Shown here one piece after another: positions 7,314 to 13,711 of a stretch of DNA of 16,639 nucleotides. A program made the translations under genes and the position numbers. Numbering within the stretch: the first letter of the stretch is position 1; each line of letters begins with the position of its first letter. Under the pieces are notes generated by a model. It worked only from the letters and a program-made list of their open reading frames with translations, was not told the origin of the DNA and did not search any database. The stretch is from an uncultured Oribacterium sp. (GTDB lineage: Bacteria > Bacillota > Clostridia > Lachnospirales > Lachnospiraceae): positions 1 to 16,639 of the forward strand of contig CABTMH010000078.1 in assembly GCA_902485915.1 (NCBI GenBank). Direction: 5' to 3'.

Positions 7314-7378
7314 CAGCGGTTTGTATCGCCTGAGCAGCGACGCCGCATCGACCTTGCGTGAGACAGACTCGTATCAGC

Positions 7379-7424
7379 AGCCGACGAAAACGGAAAAACA
7401 GGTGTCCGGATTCGTCGGCTTTTT
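7379..7424 (+). terminator. Intrinsic terminator of the metallo-beta-lactamase-fold gene
   Basis: AGCCGACGAA (7379-7388) pairs perfectly with TTCGTCGGCT (7411-7420), with an inner CGGA/TCCG stem in the loop. A T-run at 7420-7424 follows. It lies 66 bases past the stop codon. Confidence 0.8.
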
Positions 7425-7458
7425 GTATGAGCGGAATCAAAGACGAGCTATATGCGCT

Positions 7459-7549
7459 TTACTATTCGCGTGTCAACTGGATTTAGACAGGGGAGCCGGA
7501 GGACAGCTCTCAGGCCCCCGGCCTGATCAGTACACGAGTGAACAGTAGG
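7459..7549 (-). repeat. Short-repeat family, copy R3 (inverted relative to R2)
   Basis: The right end, read on the minus strand, is TACTGTTCACTCGTG then TACTGATCAGGC and a G-rich stretch, almost identical to R2. The left end, TACTATTCGCGTGTCAACTG, is an imperfect inverted match to the right end and aligns with the left end of R4 (CAACTGGATT is shared). The unit is about 91 bases and roughly palindromic. No target duplication was seen around it. Confidence 0.75.
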
Positions 7550-7592
7550 CATGATTCCACGATGAAGCGCTTACCGTGCCTGCACATTCTAT

Positions 7593-7621
7593 TTGTAATA
7601 CCGGGCAAACCGGTTTATAAT
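7593..7621 (+). promoter_or_regulatory. Promoter of the CHASE-GGDEF gene
   Basis: TTGTAA (7593-7598), a 17-base spacer, perfect TATAAT (7616-7621). A 10-base palindrome AAACCGGTTT (7607-7616) ends at the first base of the -10 box and may be an operator. Start of transcription is expected near 7628. Confidence 0.55.
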
Positions 7622-7655
7622 TTTCTGGTATGACTTTTTCGCAGGGAACGGTATC

Positions 7656-9458
7656 ATGGACGCAGACAGCTCTTCCACTTCACAATCAAACAGATTGCCT
7701 CACTCCAGCGGCATGCTTCTCTATCTGCTGCCGCTGTTCGAGCTGATCCTCGGTGCCTTCTTCCTCGGGATGCTGGTATCGAAGATTCAGAAGCACGACC
7801 TCGAGACGCAATGGCACAACACCTACGTCAACTGCATGACCTACTCGGATCGCATCATGGCGGACCTCAAGTCCGGTATCGCCATCACCGACAGTCTCGA
7901 GCAGATCGTCATCAGTGAGGATGGACGCTGCAACAAGTTTTACCAGGTCGCGAAACATCTCACGAATCCTTCCATCGAGAGCATACAGCTCGCACCCGCG
8001 GGCTTCGTCAGCTACACCTATCCGGAGGCGAGCTGCGATCTCTCCCGGATCGATCAGCTGGATGAAGAAGCCCAGGGCGAGTATGCCCGCTATGCGAAGA
8101 AAAACGACGTCACGAGCCTTCAGGGCCCGTTTGATTTAGAGGATGGCAGTCAGGGCATCGTGGCCCGGAACCCGATCTTCCTCGAGAAGGATGGTCGCAG
8201 AAGCTTCTGGGGCTTCGCCATCGTCATCATCCGCGTACCGGATATTTTCTCCAACTCGCTGACCTCCCTCAATTACTTCGGCTACCAGTACCGGCTTCTG
8301 AAGACCAGGACCCCATGGGATCCGACCTCCGTCGAGTTCTGTCGTTCTGAAAAGACGCTCGTGAATCCGGTCTCCCATTGGTTCTCTCTCGGAGGCGATC
8401 TCTGGGAGCTCCAGCTCATGCCGAACAGCGCCTGGGCACCGAGCAGGCTGAGTCAGGTCGTCCTCTGGACCGGCTTCGTGATTCTGGTCCTTCTCGCCGT
8501 ACTGACCTGTGCAGTCATCCTGCTGGAAGAGCGTCGGAAGTATCTCCGCTATCTTTCGGAAACCGATAAGCTCACCGGTATCTATAACCGAAGCGGCTTC
8601 GATGACCAGCTCGATCATCATATCCGCCGGCATCCAGACCAGCCGTGCATCGTGGCAGAGCTTGACATCGATAATTTCAAGTCCATCAACGATCTCTATG
8701 GTCATCCGACCGGCGACCGGGCGCTGCAGACCCTTGTGTCCTCACTCCGTCGATTCTTTGCGTCTGATGTGATCATTGGCCGGAACGGCGGGGACGAATT
8801 CTGCCTCCTGCTGCCGGGCGAAACGCGGGCCAGCGTCGCTGAAAAGCTCCGTGCCTTCTCCACCGCACCGAAAACCTTCGCCTGCGAAGACCAGCTGCAC
8901 GCCTTCACGATCTCGCTGGGCTACGCCGAGTATCCGACGCAGGCCAGCACCCGCGAGGGCCTCATGCGCTATGCTGACGCCGCGCTCTACGAAGTGAAGC
9001 TCCACGGGAAGAATGGCTGCCGCGCCTACGAGGACGGATTCAACGCGATCCGCACGCAGCTCGGCTTCCGGCTGAACGATATCTCCACGAATCTCCCGGG
9101 CGCGTTCATCATCTACCGCGCGAATCCGACGGACGACGAGCTTCTCTATGCGAACTGCGAGATGCTCCGCCTCACCGGCTGCGACGACATGCCGGCCTTC
9201 TTCGACTATACGAAGCGCAGCTTCCGGAACCTCGTCGCCCCATCCGAGCAGGATTCGGTACAGATGAGCATCTGGGCACAGGTCGCTGCAGACTGCGCCG
9301 ACATCCATACCTATATCCGCTTCTCTCTCGTCCGCCGCGACGGCTCGCACGTACAGGTCCTCGGCCATGGACGCATCGTGGAGCACAGCAGCTACGGACG
9401 CCTCTTCTATGTGCTCATCGAGGATGAAGCGAAGCACCAGAAGTACTATACGGTATGA
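7656..9458 (+). CDS. Membrane diguanylate cyclase: CHASE-like sensor, GGDEF, C-terminal PAS-like region
   Basis: A 600-residue protein. Membrane helix 1 is at about 21-41 and helix 2 at about 268-290. The outside part between them looks like a CHASE domain: SIQLAPAGFVSYTYP (109-123) and the GPFDLEDGSQGIVARNPIF (157-175) plus FWGFAIVIIRV segments. A GGDEF domain spans about 300-460, with DKLTGIYNRSGF (304-315), the metal-binding ELDIDNFKSIND (335-346) and an intact GGDEF at 378-382, so cyclic di-GMP synthesis is expected in the cytoplasm. The usual RxxD inhibition site before GGDEF is missing: the stretch is RFFASDVIIGRN. Residues about 465-600 read like a PAS fold (YANCEMLRLTGC), placed after the catalytic domain, which is less usual. 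The ATG has AGGGA eight bases upstream. The ligand is unknown. Confidence 0.92.
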   Translation: MDADSSSTSQSNRLPHSSGMLLYLLPLFELILGAFFLGMLVSKIQKHDLETQWHNTYVNCMTYSDRIMADLKSGIAITDSLEQIVISEDGRCNKFYQVAKHLTNPSIESIQLAPAGFVSYTYPEASCDLSRIDQLDEEAQGEYARYAKKNDVTSLQGPFDLEDGSQGIVARNPIFLEKDGRRSFWGFAIVIIRVPDIFSNSLTSLNYFGYQYRLLKTRTPWDPTSVEFCRSEKTLVNPVSHWFSLGGDLWELQLMPNSAWAPSRLSQVVLWTGFVILVLLAVLTCAVILLEERRKYLRYLSETDKLTGIYNRSGFDDQLDHHIRRHPDQPCIVAELDIDNFKSINDLYGHPTGDRALQTLVSSLRRFFASDVIIGRNGGDEFCLLLPGETRASVAEKLRAFSTAPKTFACEDQLHAFTISLGYAEYPTQASTREGLMRYADAALYEVKLHGKNGCRAYEDGFNAIRTQLGFRLNDISTNLPGAFIIYRANPTDDELLYANCEMLRLTGCDDMPAFFDYTKRSFRNLVAPSEQDSVQMSIWAQVAADCADIHTYIRFSLVRRDGSHVQVLGHGRIVEHSSYGRLFYVLIEDEAKHQKYYTV

Positions 9459-9470
9459 TGCATTTTCTAC

Positions 9471-9499
9471 TTTACAGAATTTCCGCCTGCTGATATATT
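9471..9499 (+). promoter_or_regulatory. Promoter of the decarboxylase leader RNA
   Basis: TTTACA (9471-9476), a 17-base spacer, TATATT (9494-9499). It predicts a start at about 9506, two bases before the first helix of the leader, as in many riboswitch transcripts. Confidence 0.65.
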
Positions 9500-9507
9500 T
9501 GATGACA

Positions 9508-9620
9508 GCAAAAGGGAGTAAAGGGCAGTCGTTCCACGATCAGTCTGGGGCGCGGCTGCTGCATGACAGCGTCATCACGGTGGGAACGCCCGATGTCATG
9601 TGTTCGCTTGAGACTTTTGC
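9508..9620 (+). ncRNA. Structured 5' leader, candidate riboswitch aptamer
   Basis: A closing helix P1 is formed by GCAAAAG (9508-9514) and CTTTTGC (9614-9620), enclosing about 100 bases. GGGAGTA follows the 5' strand directly and GAGA precedes the 3' strand, a layout like the yybP-ykoY (Mn2+) family, whose consensus has GGGGAGUAG beside P1. Inside, CATGACA (9562-9568) can pair with TGTCATG (9594-9600), and CGTTCC (9530-9535) with GGAACG (9583-9588). These two cross, so one may be a pseudoknot or an alternative. The 3' strand of P1 lies in the 5' arm of the following terminator, so P1 and terminator exclude each other, the pattern of an ON switch. The ligand is not proven; Na+ would suit the downstream Na+ pump. 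Confidence 0.55.
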
Positions 9621-9654
9621 CACAGTTTAGGTCTGTGGCAGGGTCTCTTTTTTT
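9610..9654 (+). terminator. Leader terminator before the decarboxylase beta gene
   Basis: GAGAC (9610-9614) pairs with GTCTC (9643-9647) and GCCACAG (9619-9625) with CTGTGGC (9633-9639). The TTTT/AGG stretch between them can pair mostly by A-T and G-T. The loop is 7 bases, and seven T (9648-9654) follow at once. Because it lies 30 bases before the start codon, it should control read-through into the gene. Confidence 0.8.
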
Positions 9655-9683
9655 CTGCCACGATGTTTTTCAGGAGGTAGAAC

Positions 9684-10814
9684 ATGAACTTTTTGAACAC
9701 ATTCGCTGCACTGTTTGCCAATGCAGGCAACCTGCACTGGCAGATGGTGGTCATGTGGGCCATCGGCGGCCTGCTGATTTATCTCGCCATCGTGAAGAAG
9801 ATGGAGCCGAGCCTGCTGCTCCCGATGGGCTTCGGTGCGATCCTCGTCAACCTGCCGATGTCCGGCGCGATCACACAGGGCGATACCGTCGGCCCGATCA
9901 CAGCACTCTTCGACGCAGGTATGTCGAACGAGCTCTTCCCGCTGCTTCTCTTCATCGGCATCGGTGCGATGATCGACTTCGGACCGCTGCTTGAGAAGCC
10001 GTGGCTCATGCTCTTCGGTGCCGCAGCTCAGTTCGGTATTTTCTTCACACTTTTCGCTGCCGGCTTCTTCTTCGATCTGAAGGATGCGGCCTCCATCGCC
10101 ATCATCGGTGCGGCGGATGGCCCGACCGCGATCTATGTCGCGAACGTCCTGAAGTCGAAGTATCTCGGTGCCATCATGGTCGCAGCCTACAGCTACATGG
10201 CCCTCGTCCCGATCGTGCAGCCGCCGGTCATCCGGGCCCTCACCACGAAGAAGGAACGTCGGATCCGTATGCCATATCAGCAGGGCAGCGTCAGCCAGCT
10301 GACGAAGATCCTCTTCCCGATCGTCGTAACCATCATCGCCGGCATCGTCGCACCGACCAGTGTCGCCCTCGTCGGCTTCCTCATGTTCGGCAACCTGCTT
10401 CGTGAGTGCGGCGTGCTGAATTCCCTCAGCGAAACGGCGCAGAGTGTACTCGCAAACCTCATCACCATCGTGCTCGGTCTCACCGTCGCAGGCCAGATGA
10501 CCGCCGATCAGTTCGTTCGTCCGGACACCCTGCTGATCCTCGCCCTCGGCCTCGTCGCCTTCGTCTTCGATACCGCCGGTGGCGTGCTCTTCGCGAAGCT
10601 CCTGAATCTCTTCCTTCCGGAAGGGAAGAAGCTGAACCCGATGATCGGTGCCGCCGGCATCAGCGCCTTCCCGATGAGCGGCCGTGTCGTGAACAAGCTC
10701 GGCCTCGAGGAAGATAATCAGAACTTCCTCCTGATGTACTCGATCAGTGTCAATGTTTCCGGCCAGATCGCATCCGTTCTCGCGGGTGGACTGATTCTGA
10801 CCCTGATGGCTTAA
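9684..10814 (+). CDS. Na+-translocating carboxylic acid decarboxylase, beta subunit (OadB/GcdB/MmdB family)
   Basis: A 376-residue integral membrane protein, the usual length of this family. It catalyses decarboxylation of the carboxybiotin of the enzyme complex and couples this to Na+ export. Two family signatures are clear: GAADGPTAIY (142-151) with the conserved aspartate D145, and NPMIGAAGISAFPMSGRVV (318-336). The protein is hydrophobic throughout, with about nine membrane helices. AGGAGG lies six bases before the ATG. The gene is preceded by the structured leader and followed by a tiny gamma-like gene, but no alpha (carboxyltransferase) or biotin-carrier gene is present here. The substrate acid (oxaloacetate, methylmalonyl-CoA or glutaconyl-CoA) therefore cannot be assigned, and no specific symbol is given. 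Confidence 0.95.
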   Translation: MNFLNTFAALFANAGNLHWQMVVMWAIGGLLIYLAIVKKMEPSLLLPMGFGAILVNLPMSGAITQGDTVGPITALFDAGMSNELFPLLLFIGIGAMIDFGPLLEKPWLMLFGAAAQFGIFFTLFAAGFFFDLKDAASIAIIGAADGPTAIYVANVLKSKYLGAIMVAAYSYMALVPIVQPPVIRALTTKKERRIRMPYQQGSVSQLTKILFPIVVTIIAGIVAPTSVALVGFLMFGNLLRECGVLNSLSETAQSVLANLITIVLGLTVAGQMTADQFVRPDTLLILALGLVAFVFDTAGGVLFAKLLNLFLPEGKKLNPMIGAAGISAFPMSGRVVNKLGLEEDNQNFLLMYSISVNVSGQIASVLAGGLILTLMA

Positions 10815-10829
10815 AGCGAATTTCATTTC

Positions 10830-10864
10830 GTGACGATGACTGCGGTACGTCACCGCATCGTCAC
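10830..10864 (+). other. Intercistronic hairpin 1
   Basis: GTGACGATG (10830-10838) pairs with CATCGTCAC (10856-10864), with an inner CGGT/ACCG stem. No T-run follows, so it is more likely an mRNA stability or processing stem than a terminator. It lies 16 bases after the beta-subunit stop. Confidence 0.55.
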
Positions 10865-10876
10865 ACGATAGAACGA

Positions 10877-10913
10877 GCAGCTCCGATCCTTCTTCTCGCG
10901 TGTTCGGAGCTGC
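10877..10913 (+). other. Intercistronic hairpin 2
   Basis: GCAGCTCCGA (10877-10886) pairs perfectly with TCGGAGCTGC (10904-10913) around a 17-base loop. It lacks a T-run and stands 23 bases before the small downstream gene. Together with hairpin 1 it may separate the expression levels of the two genes. Confidence 0.55.
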
Positions 10914-10936
10914 GAAATACAGAAAGGAATCCTTCT

Positions 10937-11065
10937 ATGTTACATCTTTCTTCATGGACACAGACCCTTCCGATGATGGTTTCCGGCATGGCTGGCATCA
11001 TCCTCGTCATGGGCGTCATCGTACTGGTCGTCATGCTTCTCAACAAACTGACCAGCCGTAAATAA
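10937..11065 (+). CDS. Small single-span membrane protein, Na+-pump decarboxylase gamma (OadG-like) subunit
   Basis: A 42-residue protein, MLHLSSWTQTLPMMVSG followed by one membrane helix (about 17-36) and ending LLNKLTSRK. AAAGGA lies eight bases before the ATG. The short N-terminus, single helix and basic end fit the OadG/MmdC type gamma subunit, which holds the decarboxylase complex together and often binds the alpha subunit through its C-terminal tail. That tail is almost absent here, so it is at the short end of the family. It follows the beta gene on the same strand, 122 bases downstream. The call rests mainly on context and the TLPMMVSGMAGI start. Confidence 0.65.
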   Translation: MLHLSSWTQTLPMMVSGMAGIILVMGVIVLVVMLLNKLTSRK

Positions 11066-11083
11066 ACTACATACAGGTACCAG

Positions 11084-11114
11084 AACAGCCGGGTGATTTC
11101 GTCACCCGGCTGTT
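11084..11114 (+). terminator. Terminator-like hairpin after the decarboxylase operon
   Basis: AACAGCCGGGTGA (11084-11096) pairs perfectly with TCACCCGGCTGTT (11102-11114) around a 5-base loop. The following run is only GTTAGC, so the U-tract is poor. It stands 18 bases after the gamma-like stop in a convergent region (the gene at 11210 comes from the right). The rest of 11115-11209 shows only a weak TTTTGAT/ATCAAAA inverted repeat. Confidence 0.6.
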
Positions 11115-11209
11115 GTTAGCTGCTGATGTTGCCCCCAAAAAAGGTCTCATCTTTCATACATCTTTTTGATTTGTATCATCGCACGCTCATCAAGCATCAT
11201 CAAAATCTT

Positions 11210-11809
11210 TCAGATATCCCCGAACTTCAGCTTCGCGGCATGCCGGATCAGCTCTGCGGCTTCCTCGATGCTGTAGCAGGCGCTATTGATGCAGAGGTCA
11301 CTGTACTCCGTGTTTCCAGGGAAATTCGGGATATACTTCCGATGGTAGCTCTCCCGTGCCTTATCCGCCTCGTGCACCGCCTTCACCGCTTCCTTCTCGT
11401 TCATGCCGAAGTAGTCGATGCAGTTCTTCACACGAACCTCATACGGCGCATACACGTACACACGCAGCAGCCGCGGCTCGTTCCGCAGGCAGTACGCACC
11501 GCAGCGCCCCACGATGATGCACGAATCCTTCTTCGCGAAGTCCTGGATGATGTTCTCCTGCACGAGGAAGATCTCATCCTGCACATCGGTCGTGCCGACA
11601 CCAAACGGATACAGATGATAGGAGAATTTCGAACGGATGTCCTCTTCCTTCCGGCTGATTTCCTTCACGGAGGTGTTCATGCGCTTCGCGGTTTCCTCCA
11701 CGATGTCACGGTCCATGAACTCGATGCCGAGCTGCTTCGAAAGCGCGCGCGCCACCAGGCTACCGAATGAACCAAACTGTCTCGAGATCGTGATCACATA
11801 CTTTTCCAT
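11210..11809 (-). CDS. Cytidylate-kinase-like family protein
   Basis: A 199-residue protein starting MEKYVITISRQFGSFGSLVARALSKQLG. This is the ISRQxGSxGxxIAxxLAxxLG start of the cytidylate-kinase-like (Cytidylate_kin2) P-loop family, in which the normal GxxGxGK(S/T) loop is altered. The FMDRDIVEETAKR segment (about 31-43) and the IIVGRCGAYCL segment (about 98-108) also belong to this family. Its members are common in clostridia but their substrate is mostly unknown; a nucleotide kinase role is possible but not certain, because the P-loop lysine is not visible. GGAGG stands six bases before the ATG. It lies downstream of the amino-acid ABC genes on the same strand, with about 200 bases between. 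Confidence 0.85.
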   Translation of the reverse strand: MEKYVITISRQFGSFGSLVARALSKQLGIEFMDRDIVEETAKRMNTSVKEISRKEEDIRSKFSYHLYPFGVGTTDVQDEIFLVQENIIQDFAKKDSCIIVGRCGAYCLRNEPRLLRVYVYAPYEVRVKNCIDYFGMNEKEAVKAVHEADKARESYHRKYIPNFPGNTEYSDLCINSACYSIEEAAELIRHAAKLKFGDI

Positions 11810-11838
11810 GCTGTCCCTCCGCTGTTGAATTTTAAAGT

Positions 11839-11857
11839 GGCGCAGCTTCCCTGCGCC
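11839..11857 (-). terminator. Weak terminator-like hairpin between the ABC operon and the kinase-like gene
   Basis: GGCGCAG (11839-11845) and CTGCGCC (11851-11857) form a perfect 7-base stem with a 5-base loop. Read on the minus strand it is followed by ACTTTAAAATT, a poor U-tract. A second stem (CTGCAT/ATGCAG, 11860-11881) precedes it. Partial termination of the transporter transcript is likely. Confidence 0.45.
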
Positions 11858-11947
11858 CGCTGCATCCTTCGGGCAATGCAGTCAACCGTCCATCTAGTGG
11901 CCTCTCTTGCTACATCGAAGCCGCCCGCAGCTGCTGAAGCCGGCGAC

Positions 11948-12013
11948 TTACAGCACCTTTTTAATATAGCTGATCGTACGCGCCCCCTTCAGATGTACGA
12001 TGATCTCCTGCGC
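11948..12013 (-). pseudogene. Duplicated 3' end of an ABC ATPase gene
   Basis: Just past the stop of the ATPase gene, the sequence again encodes an ATPase tail: AQEIIVHLKGARTISYIKKVL and stop. The true gene ends PQEVIVHPKEARTISFIQKVL. The two copies lie 67 bases apart, head to tail, and differ at several codons and third positions, so the duplication is not recent or it came from a diverged homologue. It has no start of its own and is in a different frame from the gene upstream. Confidence 0.8.
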
Positions 12014-12014
12014 C

Positions 12015-12761
12015 TTACAGTACCTTCTGGATGAAGCTGATCGTACGTGCCTCCTTCGGATGTACGATGACCTCCTGCGGTGTACCCTCCTCGACGATGT
12101 AGCCACCGTCCATGAAGATGACACGGTCTGCGACCTCACGGGCGAAGCCGATCTCATGGGTGACGATGACCATCGTCATGCCGTCCGCAGCCAGCTGCTT
12201 CATGACGGCCAGTACCTCGCCGACCATTTCCGGGTCGAGGGCCGAGGTCGGCTCATCGAAAAGCATGATGTCCGGCTTCATGCAGAGCGCACGCGCGATC
12301 GCGACACGCTGCTTCTGTCCACCCGAGAGCTGGGACGGATAGGCCCCGGCCTTCTCGGCGAGATCCACCCGCTGAAGCATCTCCATCGCGCGCTCCTTCG
12401 CCTCCGCCTTACTGCATTTCCGAAGCTCCACCGGTGCCAGCATCAGATTATGCAGGACATCCATATTATTGAAGAGATTGAAATGCTGGAACACCATACC
12501 GATGTTCTCGCGGACCTTATTCATATCCACCTTTTTATCGGTGATGTCGACCCCATCCACATGGATCTTTCCGGCCGTCACATCCTCGAGCTTGTTCAGG
12601 CAGCGAAGAAAGGTCGACTTACCGGAGCCGGACGGGCCGAGGATGACGACCACCTCGCCCTCGTGGATCTCCGTCGAGATGTCCCGTAAGACCTCGAGAT
12701 CACCGAAGCACTTCCGAAGGTTTTCTACCTTTATTTTAACATTTTTATCGTTTGAAATCAC
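12015..12761 (-). CDS. Polar amino-acid ABC transporter ATP-binding protein (GlnQ/HisP type)
   Basis: A 248-residue ATPase on the cytoplasmic side of an amino-acid importer. All motifs are intact: Walker A GPSGSGKST (42-50), Q-loop glutamine at 91, signature LSGGQKQRVAIARAL (144-158), Walker B IMLFDEP (164-170), D-loop SALD and the switch histidine H201 (VTHE). Length and the IGMVFQHFNLF segment are typical of the polar amino-acid subfamily. The start is a GTG at 12761, with GGGA nine bases upstream; no in-frame ATG is nearby. It follows the permease gene by 23 bases, so the two are translated from one message. A degenerate copy of its last 22 codons lies directly downstream. Confidence 0.95.
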   Translation of the reverse strand: MISNDKNVKIKVENLRKCFGDLEVLRDISTEIHEGEVVVILGPSGSGKSTFLRCLNKLEDVTAGKIHVDGVDITDKKVDMNKVRENIGMVFQHFNLFNNMDVLHNLMLAPVELRKCSKAEAKERAMEMLQRVDLAEKAGAYPSQLSGGQKQRVAIARALCMKPDIMLFDEPTSALDPEMVGEVLAVMKQLAADGMTMVIVTHEIGFAREVADRVIFMDGGYIVEEGTPQEVIVHPKEARTISFIQKVL

Positions 12762-12784
12762 GGTTTTTTCTCCCTTCTCAAGTC

Positions 12785-13465
12785 TCAGCGCTTTACGCCA
12801 CGGTTCATCCTCCGCTCCACGATCTTCGCGATATAGGACAGGATCGTGATGACGACGAGATACATGATACCGACGATGGCCCAGGTCTGGAACGACATGA
12901 AGGTCTTCGCCTGTACGTTCTTCGCAGTATTGACGAGCTCCGGGAAGCCGATGACGGACAGGATGGAGGTATCCTTTACGGTGATGATAAACTGGTTGAT
13001 GATGCTCGGGATCATCGTACGGATCGCCTGCGGCATGATGATCTTCCGCATCGTGGTCCAGTACGGAAGACCGAGGGACCGTCCGGCCTCCATCTGGCCG
13101 ATGTCGACCGACTGGATACCGGCACGGATGATCTCTGCCATGTATGCACCACAGTTCAGTGCGAGACAGATGGTACCGGCCTGCAGTGCGGTCATCGTAA
13201 ATCCACCGCCGATCTTTAGTGTATTATTCAGCAGATACGGTACGCCGAAGTATACGAAGAACGCGAGTACGATCATCGGTACGCCTCGGATGATAAATAC
13301 GAAAATCTGTGCGATGATGTTGCATACCTTATTCTTCACGACGCTCATCAGACCGAAAATCATACCGAGGATACATGCGAAAAGCAGTCCCAGAAATGCC
13401 AGCAGGAGCGTTCGGCCCATCGCCAGCACCAGCAGTTTTCCGTAGGCCGAAATAATTTTTGCCAT
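12785..13465 (-). CDS. Polar amino-acid ABC transporter permease (HisM/GlnP type)
   Basis: A 226-residue membrane protein with about five helices (clear ones near 17-42, 50-76, 92-110 and 190-212). The EAA loop that docks the ATPase reads EAGRSLGLPYWTTMRKIIMP (126-145), and IRGVPMIVLAFFVYFG (59-74) is typical of this family. It forms the membrane channel with the adjacent ATPase, probably as a homodimer because only one permease gene is present. AAGGGTGA lies seven bases before the ATG. It sits 246 bases downstream of the binding-protein gene on the same strand. Confidence 0.95.
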   Translation of the reverse strand: MAKIISAYGKLLVLAMGRTLLLAFLGLLFACILGMIFGLMSVVKNKVCNIIAQIFVFIIRGVPMIVLAFFVYFGVPYLLNNTLKIGGGFTMTALQAGTICLALNCGAYMAEIIRAGIQSVDIGQMEAGRSLGLPYWTTMRKIIMPQAIRTMIPSIINQFIITVKDTSILSVIGFPELVNTAKNVQAKTFMSFQTWAIVGIMYLVVITILSYIAKIVERRMNRGVKR

Positions 13466-13568
13466 AGTGTCTCACCCTTCTATCAATCTGCGTCCTGTAA
13501 GCTGCAGCGCGCACTGCGTGTCTTTTTTCGGACGTCACCAACCATTCTCTTCTATCTTCATGGAAATA

Positions 13569-13615
13569 CGTCGCAACACACCAGTCTGTAGGAGTCAGGC
13601 TGATGCACTGCGACG
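13569..13615 (-). other. Hairpin in the binding protein-permease spacer
   Basis: CGTCGCA (13569-13575) pairs with TGCGACG (13609-13615) around a 33-base loop that has further partial pairing. The 246-base spacer 13466-13711 holds no gene that can be supported. This stem may protect or process the binding-protein mRNA. Confidence 0.4.
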
Positions 13616-13662
13616 ACATACTGTATTCTGCTTTATGAATTCATGTGATCGAGGCATCCGGC

Positions 13663-13681
13663 GGGACCCTGTTCGGATCCC
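13663..13681 (-). other. Hairpin after the amino-acid binding protein gene
   Basis: GGGACCC (13663-13669) and GGATCCC (13675-13681) form a 7-base stem (one G-U pair in RNA) with a 5-base loop, about 30 bases after the binding-protein stop. No U-run follows. It may stabilise the upstream message, giving more binding protein than permease. Confidence 0.45.
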
Positions 13682-13711
13682 ATCGCATCATCGATCAGAC
13701 GACACTCTGGA

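Noticed and set aside
7454..7572. GCGCTT on both sides of R3 as a target duplication
   Set aside because: Only six bases match and the right copy is about 16 bases beyond the element end, so it is not convincing.
9627..10853. 408-codon minus-strand frame opposite the decarboxylase beta gene
   Set aside because: It is an Asp/Glu/His-rich antisense frame over a well conserved membrane protein gene.
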